62,605 nucleotides of DNA, taken from Actinotignum timonense (GTDB taxonomy: Bacteria; Actinomycetota; Actinomycetes; Actinomycetales; Actinomycetaceae). The notes beneath the pieces were generated by a model. The model was not told the DNA's origin and did no database searches. It saw only the letters and a list, made by a program, of their open reading frames with translations. Where the stretch lies: contig NZ_LT706966.1 in NCBI RefSeq assembly GCF_900155575.1, forward strand, positions 1,176,488 to 1,239,092, given 5' to 3'. Below, piece after piece: positions 7,997 through 16,628 of the stretch. Made by a program: the position numbers and the translations under genes. Each line of letters begins with the position of its first letter. The first letter of the stretch is position 1.

Positions 7997-9079
7997 GTGG
8001 CTTTAACAATTGGTATTGCAGGACTTCCCAACGTCGGAAAATCGACCCTTTTTAATGCGCTCACGCGCGCAACGGTGCTCGCGGCGAACTACCCCTTCGC
8101 GACGATTGAGCCGAATGTGGGCGTGGTGCCGCTCCCGGATGCGCGGCTGACCAAGCTCGCCGAAATTTTCGGGTCTCAGAAGATTCTGCCGGCGACGGTC
8201 GATTTTGTGGACATCGCCGGGATTGTGCGCGGGGCCTCCAAGGGGGAGGGCCTGGGCAACCAATTCCTCGCCAATATTCGCGAAGCGGATGCGATTTGCC
8301 TGGTCACCCGTGCTTTTGCGGATCCGGACGTGGTCCACGTGGAAGGCCGCGTGGACCCGAAGGATGATATCGAAACGGTCACCACCGAACTCATCCTCGC
8401 CGATATGCAAACCCTGGAAAAGGCCATTCCGCGCCTGACCAAGGAAGTGACGGGGAAGAAAACCCCGAAGGAAACGCTCGATGCGGCGCAGCGGGCCTAC
8501 GCGCTCCTTGAGGCGGGCGAAGTGCTCTCCAACCACGCCGCCGAATTTGACGCGGATATCCTGCGTTCCTTCCAACTCATGACCTCGAAGCCCTTCATCT
8601 ACGTTTTTAATACCGACGACGACGGCCTCGCTGACACCGCCATGCAGCAGGAACTACGTGACTTTGTGAAACCTGCCCAAGCCATTTTCCTCGATGCCAA
8701 ATTCGAAGCGGAACTGGTGGAACTCAGCGAAGAAGAAGCCCGGGAAATGCTGGAGGCCACCGGTCAAGAAGAATCCGGCCTGGACCAGCTGGCTCGGGTG
8801 GGCTTCGATACCCTCGGCCTGCAAACCTACCTCACGGCCGGCCCCAAAGAGGCCCGCGCCTGGACCATCCACAAGGGCGATACCGCCCCGCAGGCCGCCG
8901 GTGTCATCCATACCGATTTCCAGCGCGGCTTTATTAAAGCCGAGGTGGTGTCTTTCGATGACCTGGTGGAATACGGCTCTGTGGCCGCCGCTCGTGAACA
9001 CGGGAAGCTGCGCCAAGAAGGCAAAGACTACGTGATGCAAGACGGCGACGTGGTGGAGTTTCGTTTCAATGTAACCTGA
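7997..9079 (+). CDS. ychF: Redox-regulated ATPase YchF
   Basis: An Obg-related P-loop NTPase that binds ATP in preference to GTP and associates with ribosomes. G1 is GLPNVGKST near residues 9-17, G3 lies in [16 protein letters not shown], and NTDD replaces the NKxD specificity motif, as usual in YchF. The C-terminal TGS domain ends VVEFRFNVT. The family normally begins MALTIGI, matching the GTG at 7997 rather than the in-frame ATG at 7988. The final codons appear to come from the integrated element: the original end (VEFRFNV-stop) is displaced to 26154-26177. The reconstructed protein differs from the inferred original by little more than one extra Thr, so function should be kept. Confidence 0.93.
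   Translation: MALTIGIAGLPNVGKSTLFNALTRATVLAANYPFATIEPNVGVVPLPDARLTKLAEIFGSQKILPATVDFVDIAGIVRGASKGEGLGNQFLANIREADAICLVTRAFADPDVVHVEGRVDPKDDIETVTTELILADMQTLEKAIPRLTKEVTGKKTPKETLDAAQRAYALLEAGEVLSNHAAEFDADILRSFQLMTSKPFIYVFNTDDDGLADTAMQQELRDFVKPAQAIFLDAKFEAELVELSEEEAREMLEATGQEESGLDQLARVGFDTLGLQTYLTAGPKEARAWTIHKGDTAPQAAGVIHTDFQRGFIKAEVVSFDDLVEYGSVAAAREHGKLRQEGKDYVMQDGDVVEFRFNVT
9044..9079 (+). other. attL: attL: left junction of the integrative element in the 3' end of ychF
   Basis: The last ychF codons here read GTG GAG TTT CGT TTC AAT GTA ACC TGA. Near 26154 the sequence reads GTC GAA TTC CGT TTT AAT GTA TAG, encoding the same VEFRFNV. Exchange most likely occurred at or just before the shared GT at 9053-9054 / 26154-26155. 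The serine recombinase gene starts 20 bp after the stop codon, as expected for an integrase beside its attachment site. The exact core is not determined. Confidence 0.65.
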
Positions 9080-9086
9080 GGCGCGC

Positions 9087-9099
9087 TAGTGTTAGCGGC
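9087..9099 (+). promoter_or_regulatory. Probable -10 element giving a leaderless recombinase mRNA
   Basis: TAGTGT (9087-9092, TANNNT) is followed by 7 bp and then the ATG at 9100. No ribosome-binding site precedes that ATG, so a leaderless transcript starting at the A of ATG is the simplest reading. If correct, the promoter lies only a few base pairs inside the element, next to attL, and might be lost or altered on excision. Confidence 0.4.
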
Positions 9100-10611
9100 A
9101 TGACAACACGTGCTGCTATTTACCTCCGTATCTCGCTCGATGCTGCCATGGACGGCCTCGCCATCGACCGGCAGCGCCAGGACTGCGAAGCCCTTGCCGA
9201 GCAACGCGGCTGGGACGTCGTGCATACCTACGTCGATCAGTCGATCTCCGCGTCGAAGAAGGACGTGGACCGCCCCGACTACGACGCGATGGTGGCGTCC
9301 TTTGATCGCGGCGAGATCGACGCGATCATTTGCTGGGACCTCGACCGCCTCACACGGCAGCCCTGGCAGCTCGAAGAGTGGATCGACAGGGCAGAGGAGC
9401 AGGGGCTGAAACTCGTCACTGCGAACGGTGATGCTGACCTTGCCACCGACGGCGGCAGAATGTACGCGCGCATCAAAGCAGCCGTGGCGCGCGGCGAGAT
9501 CGAACGTAAAAGCATGCGCCAATCCCGTGCGCAACAGCAGCGCGCCGAGCAGGGACGCTGGTACTCCGGCGGTGTGCGCCCAATCGGCTACACCTCGACC
9601 GGCGAGATCATCCCACCCGAAGCCGCCGCCGTGCTCGGGATGTTCCGGGCTGTCGAGCGGGGCAACTCCATGCGCGACATTGCACGCGCCCTATCTGGGG
9701 TCGATCAACCGGGCTTGCCGGATATCCCGACCACGCCGCGCCATATGCACACCGTGGTCACAGAGCGCAACGCTCGACGCCGCGCTGAAGGCCAGGAAGA
9801 AAAGCCAGTTCCCGACGCGCAGCCGTGGGCCTATACGTCGTTGCACTCGATTCTGCGCAACCCCGTGTATGCCGGCTATTCCACCTACAAGAAGGCCAAA
9901 CGCAAAGGCGTGAAGAACAAATACCGCCGTGTAACGCACATTGTCCGCGACCCCGATACCGGCGAGCCGGTAAAAGGGCAGTGGGAGCCGATCGTCACAC
10001 CCGATCTGTGGTGGCGTGTGCAGAACGTGCTCGATGATCCCGACCGGCTGACAAACAAGGAGCGCCGGAACACTCGCCGCCATCTCGGCTCGGGTCTGTA
10101 TGTCTGCGACGAGTGTGGCAATCCCGTGCGCACGCATGCCGACCGCTACCGCTGCGCCGCCTGTGGCTTAGTGCGCACGCATAGCGTCGATGATTTTGTG
10201 CTCGCCGTGATCCGCGCCCGCCTTGGTCGTGACGACCTAGCAGACCTGTTGCCGACTGCGGATGACGACGAGGTCGACGCCATCGACGACGAACTCGCTG
10301 AGCTTCGCGCAAAGCTCGCCCGCGTCCAGGCTGACTACGACGAGGAGCTTATCGAGGCCCGTGACCTCAAGCGCGCGCGAAACCGTTATGAGCCGCAGAT
10401 CGAGAAACTCGAAACGCGCCGTGCCCGCCTTGCTGGCGCATCGGCGCTGCTCGACACAACCGGCTACGCCTCGCCCGTGGACGCCTTCGACAGCGCAGAG
10501 CTTGCCGTGCAGCGTCGAGTCATCAACACCCTGTGCCAGGTGCGCCTGCGCCGTGGCGTGCGCGGCACCAAGACCTTCAACCCTGAATCGGTGCAGATCG
10601 TGTGGAACTAG
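9100..10611 (+). CDS. int: Large serine recombinase (integrase)
   Basis: Site-specific recombinase of 503 residues. The N-terminal resolvase/invertase domain has the nucleophile Ser12 in YLRISLD and later CWDLDRLTR and AAVARGEIERKSMR. The recombinase domain follows (PIGYTSTGE, SLHSILRNPVYAG), then a zinc ribbon with CDECGN and CAACGL at about residues 340-365, and a coiled-coil region at about 390-450 typical of integrases that control directionality. This enzyme presumably catalysed integration into ychF. All landmarks are present, so it is probably active. Confidence 0.93.
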   Translation: MTTRAAIYLRISLDAAMDGLAIDRQRQDCEALAEQRGWDVVHTYVDQSISASKKDVDRPDYDAMVASFDRGEIDAIICWDLDRLTRQPWQLEEWIDRAEEQGLKLVTANGDADLATDGGRMYARIKAAVARGEIERKSMRQSRAQQQRAEQGRWYSGGVRPIGYTSTGEIIPPEAAAVLGMFRAVERGNSMRDIARALSGVDQPGLPDIPTTPRHMHTVVTERNARRRAEGQEEKPVPDAQPWAYTSLHSILRNPVYAGYSTYKKAKRKGVKNKYRRVTHIVRDPDTGEPVKGQWEPIVTPDLWWRVQNVLDDPDRLTNKERRNTRRHLGSGLYVCDECGNPVRTHADRYRCAACGLVRTHSVDDFVLAVIRARLGRDDLADLLPTADDDEVDAIDDELAELRAKLARVQADYDEELIEARDLKRARNRYEPQIEKLETRRARLAGASALLDTTGYASPVDAFDSAELAVQRRVINTLCQVRLRRGVRGTKTFNPESVQIVWN

Positions 10612-10870
10612 GTTGCAGTGTGTGGCACATCAACAATCGCGCGCATGTGCTGCGCCTTAGGGGCGGCCTAAGCAAGCGCACGACACCGTGCGCTTGCGGC
10701 GTGCGAAACTAGGCAGGAGTTTCGCGCAGCTGACGTTGGCGAGGATGACGTCAGAAGAGAGCAAGGACGAAAGGGCGTGTTGCGGGCAACCCCACTCCGT
10801 ACGGGGTGAATCCAAGACATAGCGGACCAAGGACAACCACCGCCCTCCCGAGCCTAAGGCCTGTGAAAAG
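10612..10870. other. Non-coding region with consecutive stem-loops after the recombinase gene
   Basis: No convincing gene. Three perfect hairpins lie close together: CTTAGG/CCTAAG (about 10656-10672), GCAAGCGCACG-ACAC-CGTGCGCTTGC (10672-10697) and GCGAAACT/AGTTTCGC around an 8-bp loop (about 10703-10726). A further stem, ACCCC/GGGGT with an inner CCGTACGG, lies near 10792-10810. The second hairpin could end recombinase transcription, though no T-run follows. The clustering could also be a structured RNA or recombination site; I recognise no known class. Confidence 0.5.
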
Positions 10871-10876
10871 TACCAA

Positions 10877-10882
10877 TATAAT
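10877..10882 (+). promoter_or_regulatory. -10 element (TATAAT) for the bacteriocin operon
   Basis: A perfect TATAAT in an AT-rich stretch about 95 bp upstream of the bacteriocin gene. No strong -35 is visible. The leader that follows contains a TGAGGC/GCCTCA hairpin at 10934-10951 just before the ribosome-binding site AAAGGAGA, which could modulate expression. Confidence 0.5.
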
Positions 10883-10975
10883 TAGAAAACTGGTTCTATT
10901 CCCATTTGTATTCACTCAGGGTAGTTTCCCTTTTGAGGCAATCCCGCCTCATTTCCTCTCTCAAAGGAGACTGTT

Positions 10976-11401
10976 ATGACCCCCAAAAAGCGCACTCGGC
11001 AGTTTGCAGCGCTGCTGATTGCCTCTGCTCTGAGCGTTTCCGTATCTAACTCAGCCGTTGCTTCCGCAGAAGAATTCCAAGACCACGGCGCCAAGGGAGG
11101 CTTTGCTTCCGGTGTGATGGCCGAGCTACTCGGCGAGGCAGCACCAGCCTTCACAACCTACTGGGCATCTGTCGGCCGGAAAGTTCGCTACCCTGCAGGT
11201 GGCGGTACCTGGGAGTACGGATTCTGGGACGCTAAGGCGCGTTCTTATTTCACCGTGAATCGGTGCCATACTTCGACTGTGATCGTCAACGACAGAACGC
11301 AACGAAGCATCGACACCCGCGGCGGCCAGAAGTCGGTCGCCGAGCTTTGGGCAACGAATTTGCCGGGCACTAAGGACAGCTACTACTACGACTTCTGCTA
11401 G
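10976..11401 (+). CDS. Lactococcin 972 family bacteriocin precursor
   Basis: A secreted 141-residue precursor. A Sec-type signal peptide (MTPKKRTRQFAALLIASALS onward) ends in AVASA at about residue 31. The mature part has the family landmarks GGGTWEYGFWD, repeated aromatic and Ser residues, and a His/Ser/Val segment (CHTSTVIVN). The founding Lcn972 inhibits septum formation by binding lipid II; that activity is knowledge of the family, not shown here. The mature region (about 110 residues) is longer than Lcn972 and has two Cys that could form a disulphide. The two downstream genes are its usual partners. The ATG follows AAAGGAGA. Confidence 0.82.
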   Translation: MTPKKRTRQFAALLIASALSVSVSNSAVASAEEFQDHGAKGGFASGVMAELLGEAAPAFTTYWASVGRKVRYPAGGGTWEYGFWDAKARSYFTVNRCHTSTVIVNDRTQRSIDTRGGQKSVAELWATNLPGTKDSYYYDFC

Positions 11402-11406
11402 AACTC

Positions 11407-13413
11407 ATGCGTATTCGACCCCTAGTACTTGGGCTTTTGAGCCTACTTCTTGCTGCAGTCATCGCGACTACTGGGTGGCTGCTGACAGCCCTGGTTGACT
11501 CCACCAAGCCCTTGTCCTTAGGGGTCGAATCAACCTTTAGTCTTGACTACGTCGAGCCTAAGACTTCACTCGCGGAGGAACTTGAGTCAGACTACGCACC
11601 GACGGTAATCCGTAACTCACTGGTTTCATTGGCCGAGCAGAACGGCTACTCCATCTACCGGCTGACTGGCACCGATGACGCAAGCGGGACTTCCCACGAG
11701 GTTTTCATCCCGCTGGAGGAAAATTATCCAGCACCGGAACGCATTCCCCGGCTCAACCGGCCGGATGCCTTGAGCCAAGCGGCCAGTGAGCTTGGGTCGC
11801 TGGATTACCACGGTGACTACGTCTTGGTTCCCAAAGCAACGGGTGGCAATGCGAACCACTTCTACGAATCGGCCAGGAATGACGGGCTCAGGCTAAGCGA
11901 AAAGACGCAGTTCCTTCACCTCATCCAATCGGTCGTATTCCGCCTGCCCGCGTTGGTGGCGATCCTGTTTCTATTTGTCGTTTCCCTTTTTGCCCTGGTA
12001 TTTGTTCTTCGGGTTTCCGGTCTTAGATTGGCAGCGCTGCGCACAATAAATGGAGGGCACCGCAGTCAAAAAGGCAATTGGCGGCAATGGACCTTTGTCA
12101 TCCTCCCGCACCTAGTTCTCATTGGCCTTGCGAGTACATTCCTCGCCCGCCAAGGGAGCTATTCTTTTGCCCTCCTGTTCCTCAGGTTCTACGCCGCCGG
12201 GATAGGCTTGGCCCTGGCTACCACCGGTTTGGCCGTAGCCGTCACCGCCCCATTGTTGCGCCGCGCAGTAGCGCTGCTGGGGCAGCGTGCCCCCGCAGAG
12301 AAGGCGGCGGGAAAAGCGCTGAAAGTAATTTCGGTCTTTACCTGCGTGACCTTTGTAGCAGCGGGTCTTAGCTCAGCGGCTGCGCTCCGCTCCTACCAGC
12401 AGGAATCCGAGGCCCAGCAGACCTGGAAATCTCTCGCGGAGTTTGGAGCCTTGCATTTTTCAGCCAACTTCGACGGCCCTGCTGGCCGCGTGGAAGGAGG
12501 CGAGCTCTTGCCGCCCAGTCTGCAGCAGAACTTCCGCGACTTCGCGCTCAGCTGGGAACGGGAGCACGGGGCTGTCCTCAGCCATACTTTGCCGAAAGAA
12601 GGTACCGGTGTGCCGGACTCCTGCCCCGTGGCACTTGCCAACCGCCAATGGCACGATCTGCAGGATTATCAGTTCCGTCCCGGAGACGACAACCACTCGG
12701 TCGACTATTCCGCAGCCCAAGAGCATTTCGCAGCTTCCGTGGATCTGTGGGCTCAGGAATCCGGCGACCTGCTCCTTAAATCTGCGCAAATTGGTCCGGT
12801 CAGTGCCGATCATGCGGTCGGATTCATTAGTGGAACAATGTCGGGGGAACTGGTTCCCGGCGATTGTTTTTACGTGCTTGAAACGGACGATCTATCCGGC
12901 TTCGACGCAGACTTCCTAAGCTCCACAGCTTCGAGTGAAAATTTGCTCTTCGCGGATTTCTCGGAACTGGGTCCAGAACTTACCGCTGCCGGCCTCGAAG
13001 GCTACGTCTACCCGGTACGCGCCGCCGATCGCGGTCTGGCCGAACTAGTAGCCAGCACGGCGCTGTTCTGGCTGAGTATCCTGAGCGCCCTCGGAGCTTT
13101 GCTCGCCACGCTTGCGGCCTTGATAGTCCAGGCGCGCATCCAGCTCCGAGTTCACCGTCGCCTCCTGGTACTCCTCCACAGCGCTGGGCAATCACCGGAC
13201 AAAACAATGTGGCGACTATTCAAAAGCCAACTGGTCAGCCTGACAGTTGTCGTCATATTGTCCGTCCTGGCTCCGCTACTGCTTCCCAACCCGTTCCTCT
13301 ACACCTTCACCGCGCTAAGCTGCCTTGTCTTAATCGTCTACCTCGGTTTTGTCCGTCTCAGTATTTCTCAGCACATGTCCGCCTCCCCTAGGAGTCACAA
13401 TGTCATTGGCTAG
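11407..13413 (+). CDS. Bacteriocin-associated integral membrane protein (DUF1430 type)
   Basis: A 668-residue multi-pass protein starting 5 bp after the bacteriocin gene. The N-terminal helix (LLSLLLAAVIATTGWLLTAL) is followed by an extracytoplasmic domain to about residue 175, a group of helices at about 180-310, a second soluble domain, and three C-terminal helices. This arrangement recalls FtsX/MacB-type permeases and matches the membrane partner found beside lactococcin-972 genes, thought to give immunity and/or export with its ATPase. The ATPase gene overlaps its end by 14 bp, so the two are probably co-translated. Confidence 0.8.
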   Translation: MRIRPLVLGLLSLLLAAVIATTGWLLTALVDSTKPLSLGVESTFSLDYVEPKTSLAEELESDYAPTVIRNSLVSLAEQNGYSIYRLTGTDDASGTSHEVFIPLEENYPAPERIPRLNRPDALSQAASELGSLDYHGDYVLVPKATGGNANHFYESARNDGLRLSEKTQFLHLIQSVVFRLPALVAILFLFVVSLFALVFVLRVSGLRLAALRTINGGHRSQKGNWRQWTFVILPHLVLIGLASTFLARQGSYSFALLFLRFYAAGIGLALATTGLAVAVTAPLLRRAVALLGQRAPAEKAAGKALKVISVFTCVTFVAAGLSSAAALRSYQQESEAQQTWKSLAEFGALHFSANFDGPAGRVEGGELLPPSLQQNFRDFALSWEREHGAVLSHTLPKEGTGVPDSCPVALANRQWHDLQDYQFRPGDDNHSVDYSAAQEHFAASVDLWAQESGDLLLKSAQIGPVSADHAVGFISGTMSGELVPGDCFYVLETDDLSGFDADFLSSTASSENLLFADFSELGPELTAAGLEGYVYPVRAADRGLAELVASTALFWLSILSALGALLATLAALIVQARIQLRVHRRLLVLLHSAGQSPDKTMWRLFKSQLVSLTVVVILSVLAPLLLPNPFLYTFTALSCLVLIVYLGFVRLSISQHMSASPRSHNVIG

Positions 13414-14134
13414 CCCCAATCAGTCCCCCACTCTGCCGCCGGAGATTTCCACCTCTCATCTCTGTCTCGCCGCGGAGTCGACTTTTTCTGTGGGGCGCAG
13501 CACGCGGATGGTGAAGAAGTCCCTCGTGGAAAATGCAACGTTTTCCCTACCCGGGCCAGGCTTTGTCGCCATCTGTGGAGCCAGCGGTTCCGGAAAGACT
13601 TTGCTGCTCAACACCTTGGCCGGGCTCCTGCCGCCGGCGGACGGCCTCCTCCGGATAGACGGTGAGAATGCCTCCGCGTGGAGGATGAAGCGGAGGCGGA
13701 GGTTCTGGCGAGAACGCGCAGCGATAATCCACCAAGACCACGGAATCATTCCCGAACTAAGCTGCGAAGATAACCTCACCCTCGGGCTATCCAGGAAGCA
13801 ATACTCCAAAGAAGAATTGCTGCACTCCCTCGGCGAAGTCGGTCTTGATGTCCCCTTCGACGGGCCGGCAGCTATTCTCAGCGGAGGCGAGCAGCAGCGG
13901 CTGGCGATCGCCCGAGCCCTGCTCCGCGGCGCGGCTTATGTGTTCGCTGACGAGCCGACCGCCTCCCTCGACCCCACTAACCGCGACCAAGTTATCGCGC
14001 TCCTGCGGCGAGCTGCGGACGGGGGCGCACTCGTTCTGGCCGCCACGCACGATGCCGCAGTTATTGCTGCCGCTGACAGCACCTTGCGCATCAATGATCG
14101 CCAGGTCACAGTCTCCGGCTCTGCGCGGGATTAA
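13400..14134 (+). CDS. ABC transporter ATP-binding protein of the lactococcin-972 system
   Basis: A single ABC domain of 244 residues: Walker A GASGSGKT, Q-loop region IIHQDHG, signature ILSGGEQQRLAIARALL, Walker B YVFADEPTASLD, and the H-loop in LAATHDAAV. The start at 13400 follows TAGGAGTCACA and lies within the last codons of the membrane-protein gene. Together the two would form a transporter for export of, or protection from, the bacteriocin. The gene is complete; the sequence just beyond its stop is a patchwork of remnants. Confidence 0.88.
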   Translation: MSLASPNQSPTLPPEISTSHLCLAAESTFSVGRSTRMVKKSLVENATFSLPGPGFVAICGASGSGKTLLLNTLAGLLPPADGLLRIDGENASAWRMKRRRRFWRERAAIIHQDHGIIPELSCEDNLTLGLSRKQYSKEELLHSLGEVGLDVPFDGPAAILSGGEQQRLAIARALLRGAAYVFADEPTASLDPTNRDQVIALLRRAADGGALVLAATHDAAVIAAADSTLRINDRQVTVSGSARD

Positions 14135-14234
14135 ATCGCGATGCCCGCGGCCTTGGCCACCTTCCGGTACCCGGCCGCATGGTCCGCGACGCTGGCGTGG
14201 GCGTTGAGTCCGCTGGGGTTGTCGAGCACGGGCC
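14131..14234 (-). pseudogene. 3' fragment of an unidentified minus-strand gene
   Basis: The minus strand reads VRPVLDNPSGLNAHASV, then ADHAAGYRKVAKAAGIAI and a stop at 14131, convergent with the ATPase stop. Its composition is that of real coding sequence, but it breaks off at 14234 where the IS3-like end begins. I do not recognise the family. It looks like the C-terminus of a gene cut by the insertion sequence. Confidence 0.4.
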
Positions 14235-14405
14235 TGACCCCCGGAAAGTAGACACGTCGGAGGTTAGCTATGCTGCTTGGGTCAGCGTAGCTGATGTGAG
14301 TGCTTCGAAGTCATTGGGGGCTAGAACGTTGCACCAGGAGTGCCGTCTGCGGGTGTTGTAGCGCATGCACCACCGGAAGACTTCTTGGCGACTGATGTCG
14401 AAGTG
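14235..14405 (-). mobile_element. Remnant of an IS3-family insertion sequence (transposase C-terminus)
   Basis: The minus strand encodes DISRQEVFRWCMRYNTRRR, HSWCNVLAPNDFEALTSAT, LTQAA and a stop at 14268, the characteristic tail of IS3-family transposases. About 30 bp further, TGACCCCCGGAAAGTAGACA looks like the IS end. Only about 45 codons survive; the rest is replaced by the nuclease fragment that begins at about 14405 in the opposite direction. Not mobile on its own. Confidence 0.7.
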
Positions 14406-14406
14406 G

Positions 14407-15021
14407 TCGAATTTCGTGCGCGGTGAACCCGCCCGCCAGGAGGTGCTTGAAGTCGCTCTCGACTGGATCGCTCAGCGTGACGGCGTGAGCATCGATAACT
14501 ACATGGCCAAGCACCGCGATGACGAGGACTGCAAGGAGCTGCAGACGTACTTCACCACCGTCATCGACTGGGCCGCAAGCGTGTTCAAGATGACGGACAG
14601 TTCCATGCGTGGAATCGCGTGGAACAAGCTCTATGAGCAGTACGGCGACAAGGGCTACGACGCAGCAAAGATGACCGCCGAAGCACGCGAGCTGCTTTCC
14701 GACTCGCAGGTCCAGTCGAAGAAGGGTATCTACGAGTACCTGCTCGGCGGCAAGAAAGAGACGCGGCTGCTTAACGTGCGTGTCTTCACTGAGGCTGTCA
14801 AAAAGCGCGTGTACAAGCGCCAGACAGACGCCGCCGAGAAGAACGGTGTGTCCAACTGCTCCTACTGCGCTATCGGCCACGACGAGAAGAAGGAGAAGAT
14901 CTGGCCGCTCAAGGATATGGACGCTGATCACGTCACCGCATGGTCGAAGGGCGGCAAGACCGAGGAAAGCAACTGCGAGCTGCTCTGCAAGTCCCACAAT
15001 CGCGCCAAAGGTAACGCTTAA
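14407..15021 (+). pseudogene. Truncated HNH endonuclease (C-terminal part)
   Basis: The frame encodes a protein with NCSYCAIGHDEKK, then MDADHVTAWSKGG, then NCELLCKSHNRAKG, a complete Cys-containing HNH nuclease module at the C-terminus. The preceding helical region (about 140 residues) resembles the C-terminal half of DUF262/HNH proteins, some of which act in defence against phage. The N-terminal domain is missing: the frame opens inside the antisense of the IS3 remnant, and no ribosome-binding site precedes the homologous part. I infer truncation by the IS-mediated rearrangement at about 14405. Confidence 0.65.
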
Positions 15022-15213
15022 CCAGCGGCGACGCGGGGATCTAACAATGCTGCGTCGCTAGCGCTCGCACCCGGTAAGCCGAGCATCAGGCTGCGCTAGC
15101 GACGCCCGGCGCACATGAGTGCTGCGCTGCTGGGATACGCCTGCGACCGGCAGAGCCGGACCGAATACGGGATTGACCGTGTACACCCCGTATTCGTGCA
15201 AAGGAGCACTGCC

Positions 15214-16236
15214 ATGTCCACTCATTCCCACACGCTTGCATCCCACGGCGAGATCCTCGCGAACCTCCCCGGCATCCTCGGATTCTACCCGAACAACTCG
15301 CTGATCCTCGCGTTCTTCGTCGACGACGAGGGCGTCGACACCATCCGCCTCGGCCCGGTCGCGCGGTTCGACCTGGACGAAGCTGTTGCAAAGCTCACCG
15401 AGAGCCGCGAGCGGTTCGCAGCGTGGGTCCACCACCTCGAACTCGACGCTGTTATCGCGTACATGATCAGCGACGACATTGCGCAGCCGGTCTTTGACGA
15501 GACGGCAACGTATCTCACTAGTGGGGCAGTGCACCTACCGCCGCTGCTCGGGGTGGTGCAGGTGCCCGAGATCGTCACCGGGGCTGCGTGGTGGTCTGTG
15601 TATCAGCATCCGCTCATCGATGAGCCGCGCCACGGTGTTGTCGGCGAGGTCGCCGCATCGGCGGCGCTGCGCCAGATGCTAGAGCACACCGGCGAGCTGC
15701 CGGAACCGAGCAAAGACGACATCGAAGCACGGTTGAACAGCACCGATCACGGCATCGACGCTGCCGAGCACGCCGACATCATCGAAGACGCGCTGGCGTA
15801 TATCCCGCCCATGTTCGCGGACGTGCTGCAGCGTGAATACGAGCAGGCGGCGGCAGGGATCACCCAGCCGAGCACTCGTGCTGTTCGGTCTGCGCTGAAA
15901 TGCTTCACCACGCCGCGCTTGCGAGACACGCTGCTCGCAGCGCTGCTCGATGAGCCGCAGGCTGGCCTTGCGTTCATAGAGCAGGTTATGCGCGCTGTCC
16001 CGACCAGCTGGCCGGGGATGCGGGCGCAGCTCACCGCCACTGTTGCCGTGCTCGCTCACGCCACAGGCCAGCCGGGACTAGCTGGCGTGGCTGCGCAGCG
16101 AGCCACCGAGATCGGACCAGACGAGAATTTCCCGTCTCTGGTGGCCAAGCTGACCGACATTGGCCAGGGCGAGCGGATGGTCGAACTCGTCCGCGAGGGC
16201 GCTGAGAAGACCCGCACGATCTTGTTCACCGAGTAA
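15214..16236 (+). CDS. DUF4192 domain-containing protein
   Basis: A soluble 340-residue protein whose N-terminus (GEILANLPGILGFYPNNSLI) is the hallmark of DUF4192, a family common in Actinobacteria and of unknown function. The usual architecture continues to the end, so it seems complete. The ATG at 15214 follows AAAGGAG. A strong terminator stands right after the gene, so it is a separate unit from the 47-residue gene and ssb. It is the largest gene of unknown function in the element. Confidence 0.75.
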   Translation: MSTHSHTLASHGEILANLPGILGFYPNNSLILAFFVDDEGVDTIRLGPVARFDLDEAVAKLTESRERFAAWVHHLELDAVIAYMISDDIAQPVFDETATYLTSGAVHLPPLLGVVQVPEIVTGAAWWSVYQHPLIDEPRHGVVGEVAASAALRQMLEHTGELPEPSKDDIEARLNSTDHGIDAAEHADIIEDALAYIPPMFADVLQREYEQAAAGITQPSTRAVRSALKCFTTPRLRDTLLAALLDEPQAGLAFIEQVMRAVPTSWPGMRAQLTATVAVLAHATGQPGLAGVAAQRATEIGPDENFPSLVAKLTDIGQGERMVELVREGAEKTRTILFTE

Positions 16237-16245
16237 CACCACACA

Positions 16246-16278
16246 CCCCGTTGCAGCGATGCAACGGGGTTTCTTTTT
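16246..16278 (+). terminator. Rho-independent terminator after the DUF4192 gene
   Basis: CCCCGTTGCA (16246-16255), loop GCGA, TGCAACGGGG (16260-16269), then TTTCTTTTT. A perfect 10-bp stem with a T-rich tail. Confidence 0.9.
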
Positions 16279-16395
16279 CTCGCGGGGCCGTGGCCAGCAG
16301 AGATGCACACCTAGCGGGGCGGGGGAGAACCCCCTAGACAGCAGAGCTGTCTCCAACAGACGGATTGACCATCCATCCGAACAAGGAGGCACCTG

Positions 16396-16539
16396 ATGCG
16401 CGACATCACCCACACCGACCTGGAACTGCTCTACCAGCTCGCCGACGGCATCGACGGCGAGGACGCCGATCCGGGCGCAGCACAAGAACTGCGCGACCTA
16501 GAGGCGGCAGGCACACCGCTGCCCTGGGCAGTGCTGTAA
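16396..16539 (+). CDS. Small acidic protein, 47 residues, unknown function
   Basis: Starts at an ATG preceded by ACAAGGAGGCACCTG, a near-ideal ribosome-binding site 6-7 bp upstream, and encodes MRDITHTDLELLYQLADGID followed by an acidic middle and a Trp near the C-terminus. It is rich in Asp, Glu and Leu and probably largely helical. It lies between the DUF4192 terminator and ssb. I recognise no homologue. The strong Shine-Dalgarno and clean stop support a real gene. Confidence 0.6.
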   Translation: MRDITHTDLELLYQLADGIDGEDADPGAAQELRDLEAAGTPLPWAVL

Positions 16540-16628
16540 CGACAGCTCAACCCCCGCAGCGGCAAAGCCGCTGCTTAAGTACCCAAATTGCACGGCAAAT
16601 CACACCCACTCACGTAAGGAGAACCATC

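Noticed and set aside
10640-10850. Group II intron or known riboswitch
   Set aside because: Hairpins are present, but I could not recognise a domain V or any named riboswitch core, and there is no intron-encoded reverse transcriptase.
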